61,927 nucleotides of DNA from Spirochaetia bacterium (GTDB lineage Bacteria > Spirochaetota > UBA4802 > UBA5550): assembly GCA_009885955.1 (NCBI GenBank), contig VFJS01000025.1, positions 1-61,927 on the forward strand, read 5' to 3'. The translations under genes were made by a program, and so were the position numbers. The notes under the pieces are model-generated. The model ran no database searches. It saw only the letters and a list, made by a program, of their open reading frames with translations, and was not told the origin of the DNA. The stretch's first letter is position 1. Each line of letters opens with the position of its first letter. Below are positions 25,025 through 34,340 of the stretch, one piece after another.

Positions 25025-27157
25025 ATGGGTTATTCTTTAAATCATAATTCAAAAAAAAATATTTTTCCGGGAAAATGTTACCCCCTGGGTGCAACCCCTT
25101 CAGAAAAAGGGGTAAATTTCGCTATTTATTCCCAGAGTGCCAGAGATATCTTTCTTCTCCTATTTGACAATCTTTGTAATGAACCAACTGATATAATCCG
25201 GATTCAAAACACTACAAAGAATATCTGGCATGTTTTCATAGAAGGCATAAAAGATGGACAGCTTTATGCCTATAAGATTAAGGGTGATTATAATCCTGCC
25301 CATGGTTTCAGATTTAATGAAAACAAACTCCTCATCGACCCCTATTCGAAAGCCCTGACTGGAAAATTTTTATACTCTGACAACCTTCTCCTGGCTTATA
25401 ATCCAGCGTCCCAGGACAAAGATCTCTCTTTTGATGTCAGAGATGACTCGGCTGTTGTACCGAAATCAGTTGTTGTCAATGATGCCTTTGACTGGCAGGA
25501 CGATTCCCATCCTGATATCCCTATTGAAAAAATAATCATCTACGAAGTCCATGTCAAGGGCTTCACTGCTCATACATCTTCAGGTGTACAGAACCCCGGC
25601 ACCTATACTGGTTTTATTGAAAAAATACCCTATCTTACATCCCTCGGCATTAATGCTGTTGAATTCCTGCCGGTCCATGAATATTATATCGATGATTTTC
25701 TGACGCATAAAAAGCTGACTAATTACTGGGGATATAACAGCATTGCATTTTTTGCTCCCGAATCTTCCTACGGCACAGGTTCATATCCCGGGTGCCAGGT
25801 AAATGAATTTAAGACAATGGTGCGGGAACTCCACAGGGCGGGAATTGAGGTCATACTTGACGTTGTGTACAATCACACCGGAGAGGGAAATGAACTGGGC
25901 CCGACGATCAGTCTCAAAGGGATTGATAATCCGACATATTATTGTTTAACCGGCAACCTCTGGCACCCCGGCCGGTATTACATGAACTACACCGGATGCG
26001 GGAACAGCCTTAACCTCTCAAATGTCCCTGTGATACGGCTCGTCCTCGATTCTCTCCGGTACTGGGTGGAGGTTATGCATGTGGACGGATTCAGATTTGA
26101 TCTCGCCTCAGTCCTTGGGCGGGATGGAGGAGATTTCCATAAATCCGCGTCTTTTTTTGACGCCATTTCACAGGACCCGGTACTGAACCATGTGAAACTT
26201 ATTGCCGAACCATGGGACCTGGGTACATTCCAGGTGGGAAATTTTCCCATTGACTGGTGTGAATGGAACGGAAAATTCAGGGACACCCTTCGTAAATTCG
26301 GGAAGGGGGATCAGGGGCAGATGGCGGAACTCGGCTGGAGGATCACCGGTTCGGCAGATCTCTATGGCGATGACGGCAGGTCAGCATATAACAGCATCAA
26401 CTTCATCACATGCCATGACGGCTTCACCCTCTACGATTTAGTGTCATATAATGATAAGCATAATGAAGCAAACTTTGAAAATAACTGTGACGGGACAAAT
26501 GACAATTATTCCTGGAACTGCGGGGTGGAAGGGGAGAGCGATAATCCGGAAATTATGCGTCTCCGGAAAAAACTGATAAAAAATTATTTCACCTATCTCC
26601 TCTTTTCTCTGGGGACCCCCATGATTCTCGGCGGCGATGAGTTTATGAGGACACAGCGGGGCAACAACAATGCATATTGCCAGGATAATGAAATCAGCTG
26701 GTTTAACTGGAACGGGATTGATAAGAACAGGGATGTGGTGGATTTCGTTAAAAAATGCATTGCTTTTACCAGAGAGTACACAGTTTTACAGAAACGAAAA
26801 TTTCAGGATTTATCAAAAGACAGCGACGGAAACAGCCTGCCCCTTGTAACATGGTATGGAAAGGATGGAAATATTCCGGACTGGGCCGACGTTAATTCAA
26901 AAACACTCTGCTTCATGCTGGATGGGAGTGAGGTGCAATCGGATAATGCGGGATATAAACTCTTTTTCATTTTAAATGCAGATCACCACAGCCGGCATAT
27001 TATACTTCCGGGCCATGGAATCAACTGGGCGCGGATCATAGACACATCACTGGAATACCCCGATGATTTTCTGAGCAGCGGAATGGAAGTTACTCTTAAT
27101 CCGCAGCAGAGCTATCATGCTAATTCAAGGAGTACCGTACTCCTCCTGGGTAGATAA
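25025..27157 (+). CDS. glgX: Glycogen debranching enzyme GlgX/TreX type
   Basis: Hydrolyses alpha-1,6 branches in glycogen or limit dextrin. The 710-aa protein has an N-terminal CBM48 domain (PLGATPSEKGVNFAIYS), then a GH13 barrel: YEVHVKGFTAH, DVVYNHTGEGNE, the nucleophile region DGFRFDLA (Asp near 359), the acid/base in IAEPWDLG (Glu near 394) and TCHDGFTLYDL (Asp near 463). GDEFMRTQRGNNNAYCQDNE is typical for the GlgX/TreX branch. No other glycogen genes are adjacent, so it seems monocistronic. The start has only a weak ribosome binding site. Confidence 0.94.
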   Translation: MGYSLNHNSKKNIFPGKCYPLGATPSEKGVNFAIYSQSARDIFLLLFDNLCNEPTDIIRIQNTTKNIWHVFIEGIKDGQLYAYKIKGDYNPAHGFRFNENKLLIDPYSKALTGKFLYSDNLLLAYNPASQDKDLSFDVRDDSAVVPKSVVVNDAFDWQDDSHPDIPIEKIIIYEVHVKGFTAHTSSGVQNPGTYTGFIEKIPYLTSLGINAVEFLPVHEYYIDDFLTHKKLTNYWGYNSIAFFAPESSYGTGSYPGCQVNEFKTMVRELHRAGIEVILDVVYNHTGEGNELGPTISLKGIDNPTYYCLTGNLWHPGRYYMNYTGCGNSLNLSNVPVIRLVLDSLRYWVEVMHVDGFRFDLASVLGRDGGDFHKSASFFDAISQDPVLNHVKLIAEPWDLGTFQVGNFPIDWCEWNGKFRDTLRKFGKGDQGQMAELGWRITGSADLYGDDGRSAYNSINFITCHDGFTLYDLVSYNDKHNEANFENNCDGTNDNYSWNCGVEGESDNPEIMRLRKKLIKNYFTYLLFSLGTPMILGGDEFMRTQRGNNNAYCQDNEISWFNWNGIDKNRDVVDFVKKCIAFTREYTVLQKRKFQDLSKDSDGNSLPLVTWYGKDGNIPDWADVNSKTLCFMLDGSEVQSDNAGYKLFFILNADHHSRHIILPGHGINWARIIDTSLEYPDDFLSSGMEVTLNPQQSYHANSRSTVLLLGR

Positions 27158-27210
27158 CACCCTATATCCGTATCCTTATAAATCAGGATCTGACGATGGT
27201 GCCGGATATC

Positions 27211-29799
27211 TCATTCATAGAATACATATACCGCGCCCGATTCAAAGGCATTATTATCCGATGACGCAGTAATCCCGTTTGTTATACTATTCTGAGTGCT
27301 TGATTCCACAGGGGCTCCAACAGTTATTGTATTTCCCCATACTGCAAGTGAAGACCCGAAATAATCATAGGTATCGGCATTGGGCGCTTTCAGATAGGAG
27401 TCATTCGACCAGGTTGATCCGCTCCTCTTATATACATACACCGCCCCTGCTCTTGCAGCACTGTTATTGCTGCTGGTTGAGGTACCATAGGAACATGTCT
27501 TCTGATTGCTGGCTTCATAAAAGGCGCTTACAGCAATTATATCAGCATATACAGCCACCCTGTAGCCGAAATAATCCCCGCTCTCTGCATTAGGGGCAGT
27601 CAGAAATGCCTCCTCGGCCCAGGCGGTACCTGTCCGCTTAAAAACATATGCCGTTCCTGCCTGAGAGCTTCTATAGTACGCCCCCGCCACAATAGTGTCC
27701 TCATGAATGGAGACTGAATTGCCGAAATAATTGCCGGAAGCATTATTTGATGCCTTGAGATACGCCTCCTGTGCCCAGTCAGTCCCGGTTCTCCTGTAAA
27801 CATAAGCAGCTCCGGAACTTGCAGCGGAATTATTAACGCTGCTGCTTGTTGCATTTGTTATTGTAGTCTGATTGCTGTCCTCCTGGTATGCTCCGACGAC
27901 GATAGTATCTCCGGATATTGCAACACTTATACCGAAGTTATCTCCGGGATCATTGTTGGACGCTTTAAGATAGGCTTCCTGATCCCAATTCCCCCCGGTT
28001 CTCCTGAAGACATAGGCAGCTCCTGATCTCAAATTTGAATTATCGTCGCTGGCACCGATGCCATTAGTTGTTGTTGACTGGTTGCTGGATTCAATGTACG
28101 TTCCAACAACAATCGTGTCCCCTGATATACCCAGGCTGCTTCCGAAATTATCATTTGCATCTTCATTCGATGCCTTGAGATAGGCCTCCTGAACCCATGC
28201 TGTCCCGGTCCTCCTGAATACATAGACTGCCCCGGAAGCACAGGAACTGTTATCGCTGCTTGCAGTAGAACCATTGGTCACACTTTTCTGATTGCTGTCC
28301 TCCTGAGTTGCGCTCACGGCAATGACATCGCCGTCAATTGCCACGATTCTGCCGAAATTGTCATCGGCATCGGCGTTTGAGGCCTTGAGATAGGCCTCCT
28401 GCACCCATATGCCGCCGGTTTTCCTGTAAACGTAAACAGCCCCGGAGCCTGGTGAGTTGATGTCGGCCGGTGTCCCGGTGCCGTTCGTAATTGACATCTG
28501 ACTGCTCGATTCATAGGGCGATCCAACCACCATGGTGTCGCCGGAAATTGACACACTCTGTCCAAACCTGTCCATGACCTTGCTGTTGCCGGCCTTGACA
28601 TATGCCTCGGGGAGAAACCCTTTCACTCCCCTGAATGTATATGTGCTCGTTGTATAGGCGTCACCGGCTGTGACGATAATTGAAATTATATTTTCCCCAT
28701 GATTTGTCGCAATACTCCCCGACTGCTGTCCTGAGACAACAGAGATCCCGTTTACCGTTATTAATGCCCCTGTGAAATCAGATGCCGTGGGTGTTACGGT
28801 TATGGAACTGGTACTGGATGCCAGCCGTATGGTATAGCCCGATGTGAAAGGATTGAAATCGGAAAACAGTATGCCCGATGATAATGATAATGACGAAAGG
28901 AGGGCATCGGCCTTAACCTGAATAGCTATTGTTGTAGATGCTGTACCTTTTGAATTTTCAGCGGATACTGTATAAGTCGAAAGAGACTGTACAGAGACTG
29001 GAATTCCGGAGATAATCCCGCTGGCTGAATCAAGAGAAAGGCCGGCAGGAAGTGCAGTATTCATCGAAAAGGTAATGCCCGACCCGCTTACATTGGGAAT
29101 ATTGTTTGATATGATGTGCCCCGCCGTATACACTGAATTGGGGCTGGAGTATGAAAGACTTCCGGGCGGATTTAACAGGGTAACTGTCATATATAGCACG
29201 GTACCGGCAGATCCGCTTGAATTAGCCGCTGTGACGGTATATTCAGTCCTTCCCGATGCTGCCGAAGGGGTCCCCCATATAATGCCGGTATTTGGATCCA
29301 GGGAAAGCCCTGCCGTCAGGGCCGGACTTATGCTGAAGGTTATCCCGGAACCCGATACAGCCGGAACATTATTTATGATAACCCCCCCCTCGTTATATAT
29401 ACACTCGGTATACAGGTAGCTCAAATTCAATGGGGGCGATATATTGACGGTGATGCTTATTTCCGTTGATGTATCTCCCGTTGCATTGGATGCAGTTACT
29501 TTATACGCCCTCTTTTCCTGGACAGCAATGGGGGTGCCGGAAATTATTCCTGTCACAGAATTGAGAGACAAACCCACCGGAAGCATTGGATTAACAGACC
29601 ACTTTGTTATTGTTCCGTTCACCGTGGGAATATTATCCAGTATTTTCCCGTCCTTTGTATACACTGCATCGGGCATTGAATAGCGTAATCCCCCTGGCCC
29701 GTTCGAATTTGAGCAGCCTTGAAAAATCAGCATTGCTGATATGAAAAAAGCAAAGCACAGGGAATAAGAAATATCAATAATCCATATTTTACCTTTCAT
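27211..29799 (-). CDS. Lipoprotein with putative-Ig, cadherin-like and seven FG-GAP propeller repeats
   Basis: An 862-aa surface-type lipoprotein. A lipobox (MLIFQGC, Cys near 29) follows the signal peptide. Next come three putative-Ig (He_PIG) repeats marked by GLSLNSVTGIISGTP, GLSLDPNTGIIWGTP and GLSLDSASGIISGIP, then a cadherin-like beta-sandwich (about 300-390). The C-terminal half has seven repeats of about 65 residues, each starting AYLKASN...DNFG, with SGDTIVVGAY and GAAYVFRRTG segments: FG-GAP-type blades, and seven would close a beta-propeller. It directly follows the multiheme cytochrome gene in the same operon (29799/29800), so it may help dock or display that cytochrome. Confidence 0.85.
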   Translation of the reverse strand: MKGKIWIIDISYSLCFAFFISAMLIFQGCSNSNGPGGLRYSMPDAVYTKDGKILDNIPTVNGTITKWSVNPMLPVGLSLNSVTGIISGTPIAVQEKRAYKVTASNATGDTSTEISITVNISPPLNLSYLYTECIYNEGGVIINNVPAVSGSGITFSISPALTAGLSLDPNTGIIWGTPSAASGRTEYTVTAANSSGSAGTVLYMTVTLLNPPGSLSYSSPNSVYTAGHIISNNIPNVSGSGITFSMNTALPAGLSLDSASGIISGIPVSVQSLSTYTVSAENSKGTASTTIAIQVKADALLSSLSLSSGILFSDFNPFTSGYTIRLASSTSSITVTPTASDFTGALITVNGISVVSGQQSGSIATNHGENIISIIVTAGDAYTTSTYTFRGVKGFLPEAYVKAGNSKVMDRFGQSVSISGDTMVVGSPYESSSQMSITNGTGTPADINSPGSGAVYVYRKTGGIWVQEAYLKASNADADDNFGRIVAIDGDVIAVSATQEDSNQKSVTNGSTASSDNSSCASGAVYVFRRTGTAWVQEAYLKASNEDANDNFGSSLGISGDTIVVGTYIESSNQSTTTNGIGASDDNSNLRSGAAYVFRRTGGNWDQEAYLKASNNDPGDNFGISVAISGDTIVVGAYQEDSNQTTITNATSSSVNNSAASSGAAYVYRRTGTDWAQEAYLKASNNASGNYFGNSVSIHEDTIVAGAYYRSSQAGTAYVFKRTGTAWAEEAFLTAPNAESGDYFGYRVAVYADIIAVSAFYEASNQKTCSYGTSTSSNNSAARAGAVYVYKRSGSTWSNDSYLKAPNADTYDYFGSSLAVWGNTITVGAPVESSTQNSITNGITASSDNNAFESGAVYVFYE

Positions 29800-32313
29800 C
29801 TAATTCCCCCCTTTAATAGTAATCTTACCACGATAGGGGACTCCTTTTGTATCAAGTATAGACCAGTTATACACAGTAAATTTATTATACCCTACGCCAG
29901 ACTGGTAGGGTGCTAATGTAATGATATCATTAACTGCTGCGGGGCTTGCATCAGGTGTATTGATGGTGACAGTAAGCTTTTTGTTGGAATCCGACCAGAC
30001 TGCACTGACAGTTCCCCACTTATGGCTGTTGTTCAGGGGCAGAACCTGGTCAATGCTGAAATCCGAAGTTGTTGTGCTGTTTGCCGATACAATAGAGAGT
30101 CCCTTTGTTGGATCGGAAAAAATTATTGTAACCACATCCTCGGAAACAAGGGTACCGGTTGCCTTTGATGCATATGTATAGGCCTCGTTCAGGCTCGTCC
30201 TGGCATAGCGGTAGGTGCCGTCCCAATGGCAGTTTGCACTGCAGTATTCAGGATACTGCGTAGCGGGAAAATTGGCATTCCCGAATTTCCCGTATTCAAT
30301 TCCATCTTCAATTTCTATGGTAAAGTACCATTCGTCCCAGATGTAGGAATATCTTCCATTTGTTCCGTGTACATTATGACAGGTGACGCAGCTCTGGGCG
30401 CCGCTGGAGGTCACCCCCCTGTAATACCACATAGATATCTGGAGATGGTAAAGGTGCAGGTTAAACTGCCGGTCATAATTATATGCCTTGTAATCATGAA
30501 ATCCTCCTGACATGAATCCGGTCTGGTAGGGAAACTGAGTATAATTAGGCTGATTCTGGGAATAATTGCCTCCCGGGGCAACACGCACAAGCTCCTCAAC
30601 AGTCGGCAGGCTGGAGTAATTGTTGTGACAGTCCAGGCAGAGCTTGTAGCGCGTCTCGTCCCACGTCGCGTTCGGCACAGGGAGCACCATTTTATTTGCC
30701 AGGAGCCCGGTATTCCCTGAGCCATGGGCATTTATCGTGCTTGTTGCCGTACTTGAATTATAATTTCCATGGCAACCGGTGCCCGGAGTCCCGTCCCCGA
30801 GGCATGTGAGCCCCTTTCTCCTGTGGCCGTTCTGCATCTCCCATGCGGATTTGATCTTTGTCCCGGCAATATTTCTTCCCGTTCCCAGGGTATTTGTGGT
30901 TGAAGCAAAGGGCTTCATATTTCCGTTGGCCCCGTCGGTGTCATGGCAACCCAGGCAGAATGCCTCGGCGCTGGATGGAGTGGCAGGGTTATAAAGAACT
31001 ACCTGTCCCGGATTATTATAATCCTTCAGCCGAATGAGCCCGCTCATGTGCCTGTCCTGGTCATGGCACGCGGTACAGTCAGATTCCTGGACTATCTGCC
31101 TTGTACTGCTTGCGTAATCTATGACATGGTGTGAAGTCTTGTTGAAATCGCCGCCGGTTCCTGTGCCGTTGCCGTTGGAGTCGAATACCTGCCTCCTGCT
31201 CCCCACGGCTGCCTTGTGGCAGTCTGAACAGGCAGGGATCGGCCAGACCGTTGTACCGTACCAGTCAAGTGCCGCAGAGGGATGGCATGTGAGGTTTGTA
31301 CAACTCCCTGTCTGCGCCCCTGTATCATTTATCCATTGCCCGCCGGTATTTGATGAATCAAAGGTAATAAGCTGGGCCGATGAAGATTCCTGATCGAAAA
31401 TACCATTTTTATGTAAACTGTATGAGCCATACCCTGAATGGCACTTCTCGCAATAAATTCCCGCATGCTTGACATGCCTCCCCTTGCCGGCTGCCGTGTC
31501 TATGACGGCCGGGTCATTCTGGCTCCCGGTGGAATGGCATGCATAACAGCCGTTTGTTTTAGTCTCAATTTTTGATATTTCCACAGGAGATTCATCGGCA
31601 TACCAGGATATTCCGTTTGAATACCCATGGCACGATATGCTGTTGCAAGTTCCCGATGTATCATTAAATGCCCCCGAGACCGTACTCCCCTTGAAGCTGT
31701 CCCCGAAATAAATTATTGTAGCGGTCTCGGTCCTGCCATAAATTCCATTCATATGGGTAGTCTGTTTCTTGTATCCATTATGGCAGTTGACACATTTAAA
31801 GCCTGCAGCCTCCCTGTGGATGAAATGTTTGCCGTTTATTCCATCCCTGTTTGTAACAATAGGATCAATGGAAGATCCATCCTGGTGACATGCCTTGCAT
31901 TCATTGCTCAATGAATCATACCAGCCGGCAGAACCTGTCGCGCTTCTATGGCACGATATATTGCTGCAGTTTCCGGCGCTGTTGTCCCATGAAGCGGTAC
32001 TTTTCTGCTGATCAAAATAAATTATTGCATTTGTGCTCCTGGCATTATAGACTCCGTTCCTGTGTTCCGGTTTATTGTAATATTCAAAATGGCAGTCCTC
32101 ACAGATATATCCGCGGGTAAGATGCTCAGTATGCTTGCCGGTATTAGGCGGGTATTGCCTGAGTAACGTAGATACATGACACTCTGACGCGGTACAGGTA
32201 GAATTTTTTTCTGTGCTGCCTGTAGTATTTACGGCACTGCACCCGGTTATTGATAAAAATATCAGCAAAAATAAAAATTCACTTTTACGCGAAAAATTTA
32301 AACTACATTTCAT
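29800..32313 (-). CDS. Multiheme c-type cytochrome lipoprotein, about 15 hemes (CxxxxCH/CxxCH type)
   Basis: An 837-aa exported cytochrome. The signal ends with a lipobox (LSITGCSA). I count ten CxxCH motifs (such as CEDCH, CKACH, CVNCH, CYACH, CEKCH, CTACH, CVTCH), four CxxxxCH motifs (CTASECH, CSNISCH, CNSISCH, CTNLTCH), one CxxxCH (CSANCH) and a possible wide motif CLGDGTPGTGCH. The alternation of CxxxxCH and CxxCH with HxxGIY spacers is the pattern described for Geobacter cytochromes. The last 130 residues have no heme motif and look like a beta-sandwich. Such proteins carry electrons across or outside the outer membrane. The propeller lipoprotein gene follows without a gap. Confidence 0.92.
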   Translation of the reverse strand: MKCSLNFSRKSEFLFLLIFLSITGCSAVNTTGSTEKNSTCTASECHVSTLLRQYPPNTGKHTEHLTRGYICEDCHFEYYNKPEHRNGVYNARSTNAIIYFDQQKSTASWDNSAGNCSNISCHRSATGSAGWYDSLSNECKACHQDGSSIDPIVTNRDGINGKHFIHREAAGFKCVNCHNGYKKQTTHMNGIYGRTETATIIYFGDSFKGSTVSGAFNDTSGTCNSISCHGYSNGISWYADESPVEISKIETKTNGCYACHSTGSQNDPAVIDTAAGKGRHVKHAGIYCEKCHSGYGSYSLHKNGIFDQESSSAQLITFDSSNTGGQWINDTGAQTGSCTNLTCHPSAALDWYGTTVWPIPACSDCHKAAVGSRRQVFDSNGNGTGTGGDFNKTSHHVIDYASSTRQIVQESDCTACHDQDRHMSGLIRLKDYNNPGQVVLYNPATPSSAEAFCLGCHDTDGANGNMKPFASTTNTLGTGRNIAGTKIKSAWEMQNGHRRKGLTCLGDGTPGTGCHGNYNSSTATSTINAHGSGNTGLLANKMVLPVPNATWDETRYKLCLDCHNNYSSLPTVEELVRVAPGGNYSQNQPNYTQFPYQTGFMSGGFHDYKAYNYDRQFNLHLYHLQISMWYYRGVTSSGAQSCVTCHNVHGTNGRYSYIWDEWYFTIEIEDGIEYGKFGNANFPATQYPEYCSANCHWDGTYRYARTSLNEAYTYASKATGTLVSEDVVTIIFSDPTKGLSIVSANSTTTSDFSIDQVLPLNNSHKWGTVSAVWSDSNKKLTVTINTPDASPAAVNDIITLAPYQSGVGYNKFTVYNWSILDTKGVPYRGKITIKGGN

Positions 32314-33068
32314 TGAAACCCCTCAAAATAAATATATTTAAATTTGAATATATTTTTTATTTCATTAAAATTTACATTATATCAAATGCTTAATACAAAA
32401 CTATATATATAATCAAATTTTAGCAAATATTGTCAATATGTATTTCTACTTAGTAAACTAAAAAATTAAATTTTATATAAATTTATCATATTGCCGCCGC
32501 CACCTATAGTTTGGTATGATAGATTTTTATACTACTAGAAAAATACCCTCTCCCCCAACCCCTCTCCCAAAATAGCTGACTCCTACCCACATCTTTCGAA
32601 TCAGCCCCCGGCCGATGATACTTATAATAAATCTTTAATATTTTTCGGCCACCCCCGGGGGTTAGTAAAAATAGTGGTTTTTTATTGTATAATATATCAT
32701 TTCAAATATGTTTATCCAATTAGATTGTGACGATACTTTCTCTGTAATAAAAATCGATGTTAATAACCACCTCCGGGGGTGGCGTCAGTATGTAATAATC
32801 AAGCACTGAGTCTATCCGCCGGGGGCTTATGTTTGGGCGTTACTAATGTAGAAAGGTGGGTAGAAGTGAGCCCAAAATAGGGTGAGGGCACTTAGTGTCC
32901 CATTTAGGGGTCAGTGGGATGATTGATGATACATCTTCAGCATAAAAAAGTTCATGAATAATTCAAAGATTTTTTATCATACTCATACTTTATCGTATCA
33001 ATGAAAAAATATTTGAAGCCGGAAATGAACATCAAATGCGGCAATTTTATATTATGTTAGGATACAGA
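32314..33068. other. Long intergenic region holding two nested repeats
   Basis: 755 bp between the divergent cytochrome operon and the Nramp gene. From the left: a very AT-rich stretch with the cytochrome promoter, a degenerate GCCGCCGCCACC fragment near 32493, the left part of a CCCTCTCC-type repeat (32545-32575), the MITE-like element (32576-32870), then the right part of the older repeat (GGTGAGGGCAC, from 32881). The last 100 bp should hold the promoter of the Nramp gene. Confidence 0.7.
32576..32870. mobile_element. MITE-like element, copy 1, with 10-bp target duplication
   Basis: A noncoding element of 295 bp. Its ends are inverted repeats: CTgACTcCTACCCAC at the left and, read from the other strand, CTcACTtCTACCCAC at the right (lower case marks mismatches). 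It is flanked by the direct repeat CCCAAAATAG at 32566-32575 and 32871-32880. Inside are GC-rich patches CCCCCGGCCGATGATAC, GGCCACCCCCGG, CTCCGGGGGTGGCG and CCGCCGGGGGC within AT-rich DNA. A closely similar copy lies at about 58997-59282 in the same orientation; diverged, inverted relatives lie near 37095-37290 and 41344-41456. It has no coding capacity. Confidence 0.85.
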
Positions 33069-34334
33069 ATGAATATACGTAATTTCATAAAAGACCTGAA
33101 AAGCAAAGACCACAAACCGCAATTTTCAGCCCTTGATATATTCAAATATATAGGCCCCGGTCTTCTTGTCACCGTAGGTTTCATCGATCCCGGGAACTGG
33201 GCCGCCAACATAGCCACAGGGTCGGAATTCGGCTACACACTTTTATGGATCGTTACCCTGTCTACAATTATGCTGATTATCCTCCAGCACAATGTAGCAC
33301 ACCTGGGCATTGCCACAGGGCTCTGCCTCTCTGAAGCAGCTGCCATTTATGTGAAACCCATTGCGTCAAAATTTGTACTTTACTCAGCGATGCTTGCGTC
33401 AGTTTCAACATCCTTTGCAGAAATTCTCGGCAGCGCCATTGCCCTGAACATGCTCTTTTCACTCCCCCTTGAACTGGGAGCCCTCATGACCGCGGCATTA
33501 TCGGGGATAATTCTCTTTACAAATTCCTACCGGAAAATTGAAAAATGGATAATCGGATTCGTATCAATAATAGGCATATCCTTCATCTACGAATTATATC
33601 TCATCGACGTCCCATGGGCCCATGCTGCAAAATCCTGGGTAGTCCCGTCAATACCCGAAGGATCAATAGCGGTAATCATGAGCGTCCTGGGGGCGGTTGT
33701 AATGCCCCATAATCTCTACCTCCATTCAGAGGTTATACAGAGCCGTCAATGGAATTTAAAGGATGATACGATAATAAAAAGACAGCTGAAATTTGAATTT
33801 ACCGACACCCTAATATCAATGATCGCAGGGTGGGCAATCAACAGCGCCATGATTATTTTAGCAGCCGCAACTTTTTTCAGCTCCAATATAAAGGTCGAAG
33901 AGCTTCAGCAGGCTCAACAATTATTAAAACCACTGCTCGGTGACAGCGCATCCATTGTTTTTGCCATTGCCCTTCTCTTCGCGGGCATCAGTTCATCGAT
34001 TACATCAGGGATGGCCGGGGGGACAATAACCGCCGGAATTTTTAAAGAGCCCTTTAATATCAGTGATAATCATACCAGGCTGGGAATTGGAATATCTCTC
34101 TTCCTCGCGCTGATAATCATCTTTTTTATATCAAATCCCTACAAGGGTTTGATATACTCCCAGGTTATATTGAGCATACAGCTCCCCTACACGATATTTC
34201 TGCAGATTTACCTGACATCATCAAAAAAAGTAATGGGGAAATATGTGAATGATAAATTTACCTTAACCATCCTTTTAACTACCGCTGCCATAGTTTCTTA
34301 TCTGAATATCAAACTTCTTATTAACTTTTTATAA
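33069..34334 (+). CDS. Nramp-family divalent metal transporter
   Basis: A proton-coupled Mn2+/Fe2+ importer of the Nramp/MntH family, about 421 aa with 11 membrane helices. The metal-site motifs are both present: DPGNWAANIA in helix 1 and VVMPHNLYLHSEVIQ in helix 6. The start at MNIRNF is chosen because AGGA lies 6 nt before the ATG at 33069; upstream in-frame ATGs at 33036 and 33054 lack such a site. The gene is alone and convergent with the polyferredoxin gene (6 nt between them). Metal choice between Mn and Fe cannot be told. Confidence 0.92.
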   Translation: MNIRNFIKDLKSKDHKPQFSALDIFKYIGPGLLVTVGFIDPGNWAANIATGSEFGYTLLWIVTLSTIMLIILQHNVAHLGIATGLCLSEAAAIYVKPIASKFVLYSAMLASVSTSFAEILGSAIALNMLFSLPLELGALMTAALSGIILFTNSYRKIEKWIIGFVSIIGISFIYELYLIDVPWAHAAKSWVVPSIPEGSIAVIMSVLGAVVMPHNLYLHSEVIQSRQWNLKDDTIIKRQLKFEFTDTLISMIAGWAINSAMIILAAATFFSSNIKVEELQQAQQLLKPLLGDSASIVFAIALLFAGISSSITSGMAGGTITAGIFKEPFNISDNHTRLGIGISLFLALIIIFFISNPYKGLIYSQVILSIQLPYTIFLQIYLTSSKKVMGKYVNDKFTLTILLTTAAIVSYLNIKLLINFL

Positions 34335-34340
34335 ACAAAC

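Noticed and set aside
25137-25146. GTGCCAGAGA as a RAYT repeat (also at 45534-45543 and 47979-47988)
   Set aside because: These matches lie inside conserved coding sequence (glgX, O-antigen ligase, yfhO-like) and do not extend beyond 10 bases, so chance is the better explanation.
28000-28620. DNA-level tandem repeat or mobile sequence in the propeller gene
   Set aside because: The periodicity of about 190 bp is explained by the repeated FG-GAP blades of the protein.
32881-33068. Metal riboswitch ahead of the Nramp gene
   Set aside because: The leader has GC-rich repeats, but I could not recognise the conserved loops of the yybP-ykoY manganese riboswitch.
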